From Pelargonium x hortorum (Eukaryota; Streptophyta; Magnoliopsida; Geraniales; Geraniaceae): a stretch of DNA of 64,000 bases. The position numbers and the translations under genes were made by a program. Location of the stretch: NCBI GenBank assembly GCA_036897525.1, contig JAYMTJ010000002.1, positions 240,392 to 304,391 on the forward strand, read 5' to 3'. Below are positions 47,651-60,400 of this stretch, in pieces; within the stretch, counting starts at the first letter, position 1; each line of letters begins with the position of its first letter. The notes beneath the pieces are model-generated. The model saw nothing but the letters and a program-made list of their open reading frames with translations. It was not told where the DNA came from and did not search any database.

Positions 47651-49450
47651 ATTGGAGTATTGGTAGGAGTTTCAGAGAATAGACTAAGTTTGGTTAGCTA
47701 GACTGGGTTATCCTCCTCTTGCTCTTCTTCCTCTAGCTCTGGCTTCCGGTACAGCTATTGACAGGGATTTTCACTTATAGATTGTATTAGAGTCTTCCTT
47801 GCATTACCTTCTTCGACCATCTCCTGCAAGGCCCTATACCTCCTTCACTGACCGTACCCACAATTGCATGGCATACTAACTAGCATTGGCAAAGAGAATG
47901 TTCCATCACCGGAGCCTTGCAAGCATTCCTTCTTTCTTTCACTTGACCGAGTACCTGTATTGATTGCTTTCACTTGGGCCTATTCTCCGACAGACTGACT
48001 TTACCACCTTCAATTCCTTTAGCACGCATTCCATTAAAGAAAGCACTGACAAGGTCTACACCGAAGCAACTGGGTATCGGTTATAGCTGGCATTGCAAGA
48101 GAGTTACTGAAATCCCAATAATTTAAAGAAATTGGACTTGAAAAGAGCCCTTCTTTCTTTCACTTTCAAAGGTAGAAATGCACTCTTCTTCTATATAGTA
48201 GAAAACCCTTTCATACTTTTTCATGAAATTGAGGTCCTTTATTGCGGTACACGCGAACAAAAGATAGTGAAAGTCTTCTACTAAAGGCAAGCTCTTGCTT
48301 GAAAGCCTTTGTTAATTGAAAAGCAGTTCTTGCTAAGGAAGCTTGTTCTAGTCGGTTCTTCTAAGCTTGTGTTCCTAATACTCCTGACATTGCTATCTGT
48401 GCAGTCGAAGGTATGTGAACTACTCCGATCCAAAGTTATCTATCTGTATAGCTGGTACTTGTATAGCCGGTAAGGTATGTGTACTATAAATGAAAGACTG
48501 TCGAGGGCCGAAAGTGTAATTCTCTTATTCCCAACCTTGTCAACTGTATCCCTCAACAACCTCTGAACACTAAGACCTCTTGTCCTTGTCAGCTGGTAAC
48601 TATTATAACCAACCCAATTAAGGAACACTCTCATTCGCTGTTGTACTAACCAAAGGAGAACACAGTTGGCAGAGGAATTCATCCTAAGTCTTAATTGGTC
48701 TTAATGGAATGCGTGTGCTGCTATTAACGTTGGCCTCCAAGGAATGCAAGCCAAGCAAGCTATCTTATCTTTCTCACTCTTGAAAGCTACTAAGGAACAC
48801 TAACGCTATACCATCACAAACAACAAGAAACACAAACCGACTGATGGAAAGGTTGCTTGTATTCCGGTGAAGCAAGTCCATGGAAGCTATAGGCAAGGAA
48901 GATTGGCAAGCCAGAAAGGAAAGCAAGCTGTACTTGTAAGCTCTAAGCAGTCGAAGTCAAGTAGGCCCTGGCTAGTTTCTCTTTTGTCTGGTCGAGGAGA
49001 GACTTTCTCCGATCTATATAGCAAGCAAAGAATCAAAGCCTGCCAAAGAGTCAATATTTACCTAGGATTTCCATTCCTTCTTCTCTTAGGATCCTATAAA
49101 CCAAGTCGGTGAAGGATGCTTACCTTAGCTATCGAGGCTCATTCTTTGAAAAAGGAGTCCTTTGCAATCTAAGATGGACTTTCAAGTCTAAATTCTTTAT
49201 AAAGGAAACGAATTAACCAACAACTCCCTTTCACACTCTAGACTATACTCTGACTCACAAGACCCTTCTTCATCCTTAATGCCAGTGAATCTAGGTCATT
49301 TCTGACTCTAGTCAGTAAGAACTAGTCCAGTCGGTATAGCGTTGTACTAGCAGGAGCCGGCCCAGTCTGTAACTCTGAGGTCCCAAGCTCAATCCCAAGG
49401 CAAATAAGAAAGTGAGAGCTTATGTATCTATCATAAACTTAAGAACATTA
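47651..49450. other. patch of typical plant-mitochondrial composition
   Basis: About 1.8 kb with clearly higher G+C and CTTG/CAAG-rich words like ordinary plant mitochondrial spacer. It contains AGCATTGGCAAAGA at 47883, related to repeats at 2904 and 9292. A tRNA-like string at 49318-49395 was not convincing. The frames at 48440 and 48867 show no family features. Confidence 0.5.
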
Positions 49451-50468
49451 GAATTGACTCGTCCTTATAATGACTTCCAGTTCCTTCAATTCTGCATTCT
49501 TTACCAGCAATGTCATTAGCTAGCTACCTCAGAACTTACAAATAAAAAGGATTCAGAACTAAAGCATGACATCAAAAAAGCAGCTTTCCTTTCGAGGAGC
49601 CCTATAGTATACCCATTTTATCAGTGCTTATCTTTGAATTCCTAAAGCTATTTCCTAGAAGCCCCTTTTCTAAATACGATTAATAACGAATTGACTATGG
49701 AAATTCTTTAATTGTCTACAGCTTTACAATAAAAAAGCACCCTTTTTAGTCAAGAATACTAACAACAAGCTTGTTTTATTAAATTGAAGTCTCTGTAGTA
49801 GAAGGGTTTGAAATAAATAGAAAAAAGATAGACACGACTCCTATATTTATATTTTATCTATGTTTAGCTAAGGATATGCTTATTAAAGAATCCCTTTTTA
49901 AACTCAGCAGAAAGCTTTAGCTTGTATTGTAGCTTATAGGAGTTCTTATCTTACTCATTCTAAAGTAGTTTTTGACTCTCTACTGCCTTTTTTAGCTAAC
50001 AAAAGGATTTCCTTACTCTATAATTTGCTTAAGGTTTTGAACCCATTGTAACTCCAGTAGAATCCGCGCTTGTTGAGTTAAAACCGGCCAGTCTGCTATG
50101 ACCTAGGTCTTACATTTTATACCTCATTCTTTTATTTATGAAAAAGGCTAGTAAATAAAGTTTTTGTAGAAACAAGATCGCGGGACTGATAAAAGAAAAG
50201 AGATTCTATTTTAATAAAGTGATTCTAGTCAAAGGAATACAAAGTACCCATGTAGGGGGCAACCATACGGATTTTGAAAAGAGGACCTTATTTATTCTAC
50301 CTACTTTGGAAAAAACAAATATAGAAAAATAGATACTAAGTTCACAAGGAACCCTTCAAAAATACTAAGCGAACAGGGCCCTATTGGCTAATTTTAAGCA
50401 GTATCTTGCAAATTTAGATTTATAGATAGTTGATAAAATACCATTACAGAACTACTCCGCGAAGGGAC

Positions 50469-50483
50469 AGATAGATAGATAGA
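50469..50483 (+). repeat. GATA tetranucleotide repeat
   Basis: About three and a half AGAT/GATA units in succession. Confidence 0.8.
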
Positions 50484-50714
50484 AACTCGATTTTTGCTTA
50501 ATCAAACTCTTGAGTCCTATCCACGAGGGGGGCTTTTGTTGGGGCTATAACCACGCTTTAACGCACTTTATGTATTACTGCAGATAACTGAATACTCCTG
50601 GCGTAAATACATTGTCTAGATATAGAACCTGCTAATCAATTTATAGCTTATATAGTGAGAGTACTGAGATTCTTCTTGTAAATGGATAAAAGATCAAGGG
50701 TTTTATACTGGTAA

Positions 50715-50831
50715 AGAGCAAGAGTCGTAAAACCTCAGATAGCTTCTAGAAAGAAGGACTCCTATACTACTTATAAGTCTAAGAAAACTAAGGCTACACG
50801 GAGGGCCCCTAAGAAACAAAGTAAGAAGTAG
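50715..50831 (+). other. Lys-rich open frame
   Basis: A 38-codon stop-to-stop frame, without ATG, ends YKSKKTKATRRAPKKQSKK and a stop. More than a third of the residues are Lys or Arg. An overlapping frame reads KSKSRKTSDSF. The DNA is purine-rich on this strand, which alone could explain the content. Not recognised. Confidence 0.25.
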
Positions 50832-53800
50832 GATCTTGGGGTAGTGGCGAGGATTAGAACCTATCTATTTTCTTAGTTTTATAGTCTTTTAATAGGTATT
50901 TTTAAATCGAAATAGAAAATCTTGTTAGTAACTCGAAAAGAAATATATAAAATAATAGGAATTGCCCTTATCTCAACCTGCCTAAACAATTTAGAACAAA
51001 AAGGAGAGAGAGTTCCCTCTACCTTATTCCGGTTATACTTTAATAGATTAAATGAACTCCTCTGGAAAGCCGAGAACAAATAAAATAGAAGCAATTCTAA
51101 TATTCACTCTAAAAGCAAACTTAATAAAAGCGCCCCCTAAAAAGTCTTTTATTTTAAGTGATTCTAAATAAGAAGATGTTAGGAAATACAGGGGCGAGTA
51201 TGTAGAGAATCGAGTTTCTTGCAAGCAACAAGAAGAAAGTACCTTTCTACTAGCTACAATAGGTATAGGTTCTAAGACTTTTAATGGACTATAGCTCTGA
51301 GTAAGAATAAGATACCGATATAGGATAGATAAGATAAAGAATCTAGCTGTAGGTGTATCTCTGTAGAATGAGAGGAGAGTCTAGCTCCAAGGAGTAAGTA
51401 AGAGTTTAGCTATCGTGAAGAGTATTAATAGGAAAGTAAAGAAGTAAGTCAATCAAAATGTAGCTGCTTTAAAGGTTATAACAATTCCAGTAAGAAGTTG
51501 CCTGTTCCTCTGTTTACAGGTTTAACTATCAATAATTTGATAGTCAGCTAGCGATGGGTCGCTTTTGTTTTAGAACTGCTTTTAACTGATTCAATAAAAA
51601 GGGAAATTCAAGGGAAATGTTTGCGTTTGTTGGGTACCAAGAACTCGTGGCTACAGTCAGGACTTAATAACATTCAATTATGAATTATAATATGAAATGG
51701 TTTCCGTGTTAATATGGCTTGCTAGGGATTTTTGACTCAGCTGTTCCCAGAGCCAAACAAGAAATGGATTTGAAAAAGCGAAGAAGACATATACTTTTTG
51801 AAAACCTAGGCAAAGGAAGGTTCTAGTTGCCTAATCTGTTAAATTAGGAGTTACTTTATATGTAAAAGCTAATCTACTTTTTCGTATTTGTAAGAGTATA
51901 AAGGATATTATGAATCTGGAAAAGGTATGAGTTCGGATACTCTGTTGTTGGGCGTTGAGTAGAATTCAGTTATATATGCTTCACTGGGATTCCCTAAAGT
52001 AGTATAAAGAAATGACTTTAAAGTTGGTTTTATAGAAGAGACAGATCCCCCTTCCTTGAATAAGTGGCTTTAGCCTCCTAATGCACGCACTGGTTTCTAA
52101 CGAAAAATTTTAGAGCTATACGCTTTCAGCTTGTTTGTCAGGAACGTAGAAGAGGCATAACCTTTCAAACTCCTTTTATAGGAGCCTCTATACTAGCTTT
52201 CCAACTTCAAAGCCGGTATCAGTACTATAATAACCGGAACGCGACGCATAGGGTCTTGTTTCATTTTTTAACATACCCGCGTCTACTTTCCAGCTTATTT
52301 TTAATATAGACTAAGCAACCTAAGGAAGTGCTGATTGTCTTTTATATAAGCATCCATCCACAAGGAATTATCTAACTATATACCTTACACATATAGAGAT
52401 CTTGCTTCATATAGGAAAAAGAAGACTTTTAACTTGGGCCTTACTCGTACGAAGAAAACTCCTGAAGCTCTCAATTGAAAGACAGGAATTCTAAAAGTTT
52501 AGTCAGGAAGTGAAAAGCAGGTAGTAAAAAAGAGTAGGAAATATTGACTCTATAAAGTCCTTGGTATATAAAACCTTGAGGGGTGTCTAAACTAAGGATA
52601 AGGTGCTCTTCTGGATAGCCATTTTAAGAGAAAGTCATGTAAAGCTATGGTTTTCAGGTAATTTAAGAGGCAAGTTTGAGGATATTAGTACCTGTGTAAT
52701 CCCCCTAATTCAGTTGTTCTAAACAATTAATTAGGAGTACTTTTTCTTACAAGTATATGTTCTATTGTTTATTGTTTACTCTAGCCTTAGTATTTAGTTA
52801 TAAGGAATTAGTTAACAACACTCGATTTAGCAGCAAATTAAGGACCCTATAAAAAGAAAAAGAAATGAGTCACGACCGAAAGGCATTCTAATTCCTAAAA
52901 AAGTGAGTATGTCCATATATTGAGAGTTTGGGAGCTACTCTAAAGTACAAGATCCAAGTAATAAAATTATTGGTACCATTTTTGGATTCCTCAATGTCAG
53001 AGCTTAGCCTCAAAATTATTGGTTGCCACCTAGTGTTTGAGATATTCCATTTTGAGTCTCATACACATTCTTTTATCGGTACGTTACTTGGCAGAAGTTT
53101 AATTGCACAAGACCTACTCGCAACCTGACCAAAGTCCCTCCTTAGATAAAAATCAGTGTCATTTTGCTAATCGGATCGGAGTATTTTAAAGATACTCGCG
53201 CATTCCTGTATCAGAACAAAAGGAAGCTAAAAGTAAAAGAATACAGTAATGTTACTCGACTAAACTAAGGGTACTTTTTTAAAGACCCTCAATAGGAAAA
53301 CTTATTACAATAAGTTACAACCTGTAAGATATAATATGTATCCAGTTATATATTCCTTTTAGCTTGATTTATGGTAAACGAATTCTAGGTAACAGACTTT
53401 TTCATAGTTTTTTAATGCTTGTGTCAAACACTTCTACTTTTAGTCAATCCTATAGACGTTTAACTAAACTTGTATCCTAAGCTTCGATTTTAGACCCTTT
53501 CAAATGAATTGCTCTACCGAAGTCAATATAACAAACCCGGCTTCTCCGGAAGCAAGGCTTACTAGTTTAGTAGTGCTTGAGGATAAGTCTTTTCCCTCTT
53601 TAAAATTCTTGAGTTTAGGGATTTGGGACCAATCCTTCTTAGTTACGAAGTTAATCTTATTCTAAGAGAAGCTAAAAAGAATCCCGAAGTGAACAGCATT
53701 TCCTATACTTAGATTCTTTTTTAGTGCAAAAGCATATTAAAGAAATCTAGTTTTCTATAATTTCATTCACAAAAAACACAGGTTTTCCGAAGTAGCTATC

Positions 53801-54132
53801 TCAGGTTTCCTTTTTATGGAGCCTCCAAATGGAATCTCTAAGTAGTTTACCATATCTTACCCCAAGCTACATATAAGAATGCACTAAGTTACTTACGAGA
53901 GAATAGAGCTAGAGGGATATATGAATTTAGAACAGGGGGCCAAGAATGAAACAACCTAGTGCACTTAGGGGACTTGCTTAGACTTGCTGTACAAAACAAA
54001 CCAGAGGCTTTCTTTATTATTGAGGAGTGTATTTTACACTATCTATGCCGCTAAGGGTCCTCAAAAGTAGCAAAACAATGAAGATTTTTTTTTGTTCGAT
54101 AACAGTCTGCCTGGGTAGTTAGTATAAATTGT

Positions 54133-54217
54133 GGGGAGATTGCTGAGTGTCTTTGGGCTTTGGTAGATCAACAAGAAAGAGCACTTTGTACCGCGGGTTC
54201 AAGCCCTGTACTACAGT
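54133..54217 (+). pseudogene. trnS-GCU-like relic lacking the anticodon loop
   Basis: GGGGAGATTGCTGAGTG matches the acceptor and D-arm start of plant mitochondrial trnS-GCU (GGAGGTATGGCTGAGTG). TTTGG then TAGATC flank what seems to be a deletion removing TTTGCTA, the anticodon loop. A class II variable arm is still visible as ACAAG paired with CTTTGT. The T arm GCGGG-TTCAAGC-CCTGT still pairs over five positions using two G-U pairs. The 3' acceptor strand ACTACAG does not pair with the 5' end. It is a clear tRNA pseudogene of the serine class II type, although the family match is from memory. Confidence 0.5.
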
Positions 54218-56874
54218 TAAGAAAAAGTTTAAGAGGATTCCTTTTTAGGAAGGCATTAAAATACGGAGAGATAGAGAGGGTTGGGTAGTAAAGTAACTTT
54301 GGCACCGTTCAATGAATCTAGATTTGCTGTCCTTCTTTTTCCTTCAATTTGTGTTTCACTTTTATCCTATATAGTAAAGTCATTCAAAAACACGGATTTC
54401 TATTGAGAATAATATATTACAAGGAGTCTATCTAACAAAATTTCAGTAAGGATTTTTCCTCTTATTTGAAATAGGCTGTATTAGAATTTTCTTAGTAGTG
54501 ACTAGATTCGACCAGCTTCTGGGTCAAAACCCATGCAACGTTATTTTCACCCTTCTTCAGAGTACTGTAGCTTGGGAGAGTCTTCCATTTTTGCTCCTAT
54601 AAATAGCATTCTGTTCTTTTGCTTGTAATTCCGCGGTATCTATATCAAATATGAGGCTCCGCTAGTAACTAAAAAAAGTTCTCATAGGAGTCATTTATAT
54701 TACTATTTTTGTAAAATCTTTCTACTAGAAGTCTATTCTCTAGTTATTATTCTTAAGCACAAGGCTAGTTTTTAGCGTTTTCCATGATTTGAGATAAGGG
54801 TCCGCTTTGAAAAAGAAAGGCTTTAAGGCTTGTCTACACATTGGAGTACCTGTTTGTAATGATCGCTCTGTTAAAAAACTACCCCCTTTTAAGTGCGAGT
54901 GGCTGAGACTCTTTCGACGTTTTAGTTAACTCTTTTATCTGCTAGATTTATCATTCCAAATAGGTTATAAGAGATACAATATGTACTAAATATCTCAGAA
55001 TTACTAGCATCTCTCAATGCTCTACCACGCAACTACTTAGGAAGACAGTTAAAGAGAGTTCTTCCTTTAATTAATACAGGATTCTCTGGTATTTCATTGC
55101 TGAGGCATTAAGGTGAAGTCGAAGTATTAAAGTAATTCTTGTTTATTTCACTGAATCTACTTTAGTCTATTCAAGTCTATAAATTCTGTCAAAAATTTTC
55201 TTCAATTGATACCAAATAAAAAATCCGTCCTCACTTTTCAAATTCGGTTCCAGTCCAAAGAAAACCGCGGTATACCTCTCAAAATTCTAAATTTTAGACA
55301 ACTTATACTCTAGAATTAATCCAAAACAGAGTTGATATGATACCAAAGCAAATAGCTTCTTAGTAAGGAAAAGAATTAGATAAAGTTTGTGATCAATATA
55401 ATTTGCGGGATTACCTACACCCCTGGAATCATATAAAGGGAAAGCTGGGCCTACGACTTATAACACTACCTTTTTATATCTCCGGAAGGACTGGACTTTC
55501 CAGTGCTTCCAAATTCATCGATATTAATAGATATTGCAGATTTATACACTATGGTTATCCAGCTATAATCTTTTACTGCAAAAAGGTATCCGGTAGCACT
55601 CCCTGGTTTTAGCATTGGAAAACTGTATTTAGTACGTAGACCCTTAAGGACACTGCTTCCTTTTTGATAAAAAGATTACTTTAATTAAGATTGGAAGTAA
55701 AGAAATTCTATAAATTAGGTTCTATTTTAATTAATAAATCCGGTAAGTTCTTAAAAGCAGGCAATTTCAACACAACACACGAAACTCCTTTGTAAAAGGT
55801 ACTGAAAAATAGAGCTAATTACTCAAGAATCCCCTCCTTTCCAAGATTCTAGGTGCAAAGCAGCCCTCGATATCCACGATAAAAAGTCTAGGATTCGGTG
55901 AGAGAGTTTCCCTAATTCAAGAAAGTAAAGGCACTCGTTATAAAGATTATAGAACGAAAGTTGCACCACTTACATTAACAGAGATACTGAAACGGCTTTA
56001 CTACGTTTTCATTCCGTAGGGTTTTGTTCTCGTCAGATAGCTTGTAGTACTTCCACCCCTTTCACAACGGAATCCTTATTATATTAAAAGACTCTGAAAA
56101 ACACTTTACCTTTTATAAAATTGCTTAACTGAGAGGTGCCTCCTATCAGGTTCACAATTAGCATTTCCAGAAAATACAATATAGAATAGAATCGGGTTTT
56201 CTATATGCAATACTTTAAATAACACAGGTTAATACTTCAAACAGATATACCTCAGTAAGACTTAAAGAATTTCTATCCTGGGTGACGGAAGATGGCTACC
56301 TGTGTACTAAGTAAAGAATTGAATTCCATCTATACACTACGGTTCAAGAGTACTGGAAAGCCGTATAGTTAGTATACTGATAGGACGAGGTGTTTGGGCA
56401 CGCAACTGAGCCTCTCTTTTTACAGACATCCGTATAAAGTTAAGTAAAAAAAATGATTGTAAGGCTCTTTGATGTATGATTCTTCATGTCCTTTTTCTTG
56501 ATTATTTCCAACTTATCGTTAAGTATAAACTGGGTATTTGAATTAGGTTAATATTGAATGCATTCCGTAAAAGTATGTTACATTTGCAGTATTCCCTTTC
56601 CCTTTCACACAGACTCAGAACTCGAATGCCCTTTTTTAAGCTACCGTTTTTGGTGCAGCAAAGAAAGCTCAAATGAAACTAGTGCAGTTTTGTAACTTTT
56701 GTTAATAGTGAAATGTTAGGATTGCCAAGCCCAGATTTTTCTGGAAAACCCTTATTAAAAACCTCGTATAAAGAATTTCCTAACACACTTTTCTATCTAA
56801 TTGGGATGTAGCTTTTGGCTGGTTCCACTGAATGATCTTTGCCTAAATACCAGTAAATTTAGCACTATAGACTT

Positions 56875-56947
56875 CGGACTTATACAGGATTCAAACCCAT
56901 GTTATTGTTCTAAAAAAAACCTGCTCTACCGTTGATATTGCTGACCT
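56875..56947 (-). pseudogene. unassigned tRNA-like relic
   Basis: On the minus strand AACGGTAGAGCA looks like a D loop and stem. CATGGGTTTGAATCCTGTAT follows at tRNA spacing and still pairs as a T arm if G-U pairs are allowed. The anticodon region is a T-rich run (GGTTTTTTTTAGAAC) with no readable anticodon, and the acceptor ends do not pair. The family is not recognised. Confidence 0.35.
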
Positions 56948-57363
56948 CAGGAGTCAAACAGGGAATATTCGCTTATTTGGATCTTGCTGAATTTTTATAT
57001 CTCTTTAAATGACTGCTATTATAATTAGAAGATTAAACCTATCACTCGGGCTTAGTAAATACAAGTTGACTTATAGGGTATGCATCCCCAGTTCCTCTTA
57101 CTAATTTCCAAATTGATAGGTATTGGCTGAGGGGTGTTAGATCTAAACTCTATTTTCCAAGCTCTTGTTAAAGCGTAATAAACATTTTTCTATTTATGTA
57201 CTTCTCAGTTAGTTAACTCTAGGCTTTCATTCCAGAATCTCTTAATTATCAAAGGCATATGAAAAAAGGGGAGAGCTATACACCAGGATTTGTTTACTTC
57301 TCTTATACTATGGATTTTGCTTATTATTGAGTTCGAAAAGTAAATACCATAAACACTAACCTT

Positions 57364-57436
57364 AAAAAGTACTGCATTTGAACCTATGACTAACTACCTT
57401 TCAGCCTTCTGTTCTAACTTTAATGAAGATGTTTCT
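57364..57436 (-). pseudogene. trnF-GAA-like tRNA relic
   Basis: On the minus strand GTTAGAACAGAAGGCTGAAAG parallels plant mitochondrial trnF (GTTAGAGCAAAGGACTGAAAA) and keeps the GAA anticodon within CTGAAAG. TTAGTCATAGGTTCAAATGC then parallels GTGTCAGTGGTTCGAATCC. The anticodon stem no longer pairs, the D-stem 5' strand is altered and the acceptor 3' strand is lost. It is a second trnF-like relic besides 6868-6943, on the opposite strand. Confidence 0.42.
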
Positions 57437-60400
57437 ATGTATTTCTTTTTTTAGTATTGCCGCGTTAGTGTCTCTAGTAATTAGCTTTTTTATACATTTT
57501 GATTCAGTAAGTTCTTCTTATTTAAGCTATTCATTTTTCTCATTAATATGGGCGCCCTTATATTATATAAGTAATTTCTTAGTGAAGTGATTCATGCATT
57601 GGATACCCACAAAAAATGACTATACCATAAACGCAGGTATAACAGTTCAACCAGAAATAACGGATAAAGGTTATAATTTCTAATAAAGGTGTAGGACAAA
57701 GACAAAGTAAAGCAGTCTTAGTAAGATTTTCTGAATTTGGGAATGAAAAGCGGTATTCAGTTTCGATTTATAATTCAAAAATTGCGAAATATAGAAGTTA
57801 ACTTTTGTAAACTATGTTTTTGTTTTTCCGAAGCGAGTCCTAGATATTTAGTCTCCTTAAATAAAAATTGATGATTATTCATACAGCACAATAGCTTACC
57901 TTAGATTACAGAAAACACTTTTAGGTAAACATGGTTATATTATTCTTTATTAATGAAACCGCAAGTTAAAAGGATCTCAATTAAGATATCCTATTAGTTA
58001 TATTTAAGTCTTTTATGAAACACAGGTTCTAACTTTTAGGGATTCCTAATTCTTTAAACAATTTATTAATAAATTTCCGAGTTCATGAGGTATCCCCTTT
58101 TTCTTAGTGAAACCTCTTTCTTGGTGCTCTAAAGAGTGGAATTTCTTGTTGTTAGTTTAATAAAAGTGAGAAAGCGTTCTAATATTTGAGTAAGGGTCTT
58201 CGCAATTGCTTACGTTAGTCATTGGTTTGTAGTTTTTGATAAGGTGTAAGCCGTAAAAAGAGATTCTGTTTTACAATAAGTTAAGTTATAACTTTTTAAG
58301 TTGAGTACAAGATATAATACCTAAGGGGTCACTTCATAACCAGGGTATAAAGAATCAGGGTATAGCTTTCAAGAAAAGATATCGAAACGTGGTAATTTCA
58401 TAAGATTTTTTCTAGGTATTTTAGTGGATATGGGTACAAGAATCGGAAGGTTTTTGGTAGAATCCGGGTGTTTGCTATTTCTTTACTTGGAAGAGTTTCC
58501 TAGTTAAAAGGGAAGTGCTTTTAGTATCATTTTTGTAGAGAGCAAGCCTCGGAAATTTATTAAAATAAAGTAATAAGAATATGTGTTTTTACCTTACTTT
58601 ATCAAATTGACATTCTTGAGTTGAGTTTTTGAAGAGGCGCTCTCTTGATTAGCCCGTGGTCAGTTGGTAGTAAGGAAAGCGGCAACTTAGTTTAGCAGGA
58701 ATCAAATCAAAAGCTAAACAAACACATGGGTAGTTATTCCTTGTTTGGTTTCGATAGTAATACCCTTTAATTATATAGATTGTTTTCTTTCATTTTGATC
58801 TTAACAAACAAGCTCTCGAGAGGAATCCGTTTTCAAAAGCGGAGACGTATTAAGGTATATAAAGGTTTTTGTTCTTCTGTTTCTTCTAGGTATTGATTGG
58901 GTCTAAACCGAAAAAGGGAATCTACGGTAAAAGGACAGTAGAAGTAAGGGCTGTTTTCCTTCCAGATCCAATTCAGTATTAATAAGTCAGCTCAAAGCTC
59001 CAAAAAGTACTTAAGGGAACTAGTAAAAGAATCAGAAAAATGAAGTTCCATACTTGTTTCCTGCTCAATATCATAAAATAAGGAACAATTCTGACTTTCC
59101 ACAAGAAGTGCAATCCGGTACAAAGCTAGCTAAAGGTTATCTTTATCTATTCAACTACACGAAGCGGGCGGAGTTCCAGGGTAAAGCAAAACCCCTATTT
59201 ATAACGAACCCATTCTAAGTATTTCCGAAAGAATTCAAATTCCTTTGGTATTATGTGCTCATTACCCTATTCAAAATAAAAAGACAGGATAAAGGCCCTA
59301 GCATAGCTCTTTTGATGTTGTATTTAAATTCAGCCCTACGGGTTTTTTGCAGAGTATCGAGGGGAGCTTAGGTGAATCAGGTAGTTACTGGTAAAAAGGT
59401 AAGGGGGGATTCCTACTAACTTTGTGAAATCAGAGAGGCCCTTTTTCATTTAAGTTGAAAACTTACATGATAAATTCTTGTACTAAAAAAAGATTAACTA
59501 ATCCAAAGCACTTAATTAGAATTAGTGTATACAAGGATATCCCAAGGTACAGGATTCTCAAATTAGGTACCTTTCAAAGTAACTAAAATAAGAGATCTAC
59601 TAGAAGTTAATAAAAAGTATGCATAATTCTTAATAAATAAGGGTAACCAATATCCCTTTCTTTTTGTTGTTAGAGAGTGCTTGGCTAAAAAGAGGCTTAG
59701 TTGCTTAATTCTTAGGAGACTTCCTTATCTATTTGAACCTTTTATTTAAACAAATCAGAGCTGAAAACTTACTAACTCATTATATACTTGAGTTCTGTTT
59801 TATAAAGTGTGACAGCAGTATTTAATAGACACCCAATAATAAAGATTCTTTCGATGCTTTTTGAAGCTTGTAAAGGAACCTCCTATTTGTAAATAAATCC
59901 CTAAGTTATGTATTAGATACAGTTTTCTAACAAGAATTCCGGTGAAAAAGATATCTCAGAAAACTCTTTTTGTCAGTAAAGTGTTTGGGGATTGTACTAT
60001 CTATTCGGACAAGTAACTGGACACAGGTTACGGGTTTATAAGAGCCTGCAATCTAGTCTGTGTTCACCATTATACACACATAACATAGCGAAGAATCTAA
60101 CAGGATGCTTTGAATGAAATAAACGGGGGATCTGACCAACCCTTTTCATTTTGCATCGACAGATGCAGGTACAGTCGGAAGGGCGGTCGCGGGTTCAAAT
60201 TCAATATTAGGTAATTTCAGATTTAGAACTTTCTAAAGAAAGACCGGACTCTTTAAGTACTAATAAATTGATCTTGTCCCTCGGCCAGTTAAATAGAAAA
60301 AGGGTCCTAAAAAGATAAAACTCATGTTAAGACTAAGAGCAAAATACTTACAAAAGAGTTTCTGCTTTACATACTTCGGGTAAAGAGACCTAGCCAGTTT

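Larger units (their letters stand above)
49451..54132. other. gene-free AT-rich spacer
   Basis: No gene is recognised. It contains purine-rich short frames at 50715-50831 and 51385-51447 (SKSLAIVKSINRKVKK) and GGTATAGGTTCTAAGA at 51262, related to the words at 289 and 42049. The remaining frames are below 75 codons and featureless. Confidence 0.55.

Noticed and set aside
49318-49395. tRNA-like string with CAGTCTGTAACTCTG (Tyr-like loop) and GGTCCCAAGCTCAATCCC
   Set aside because: D-arm to anticodon distance is far too long and the T arm pairs poorly.
60120-60215. T-arm-like GCGGGTTCAAATTC with an upstream hairpin
   Set aside because: The T stem does not pair, the hairpin loop has four bases, and no D arm or acceptor can be drawn.
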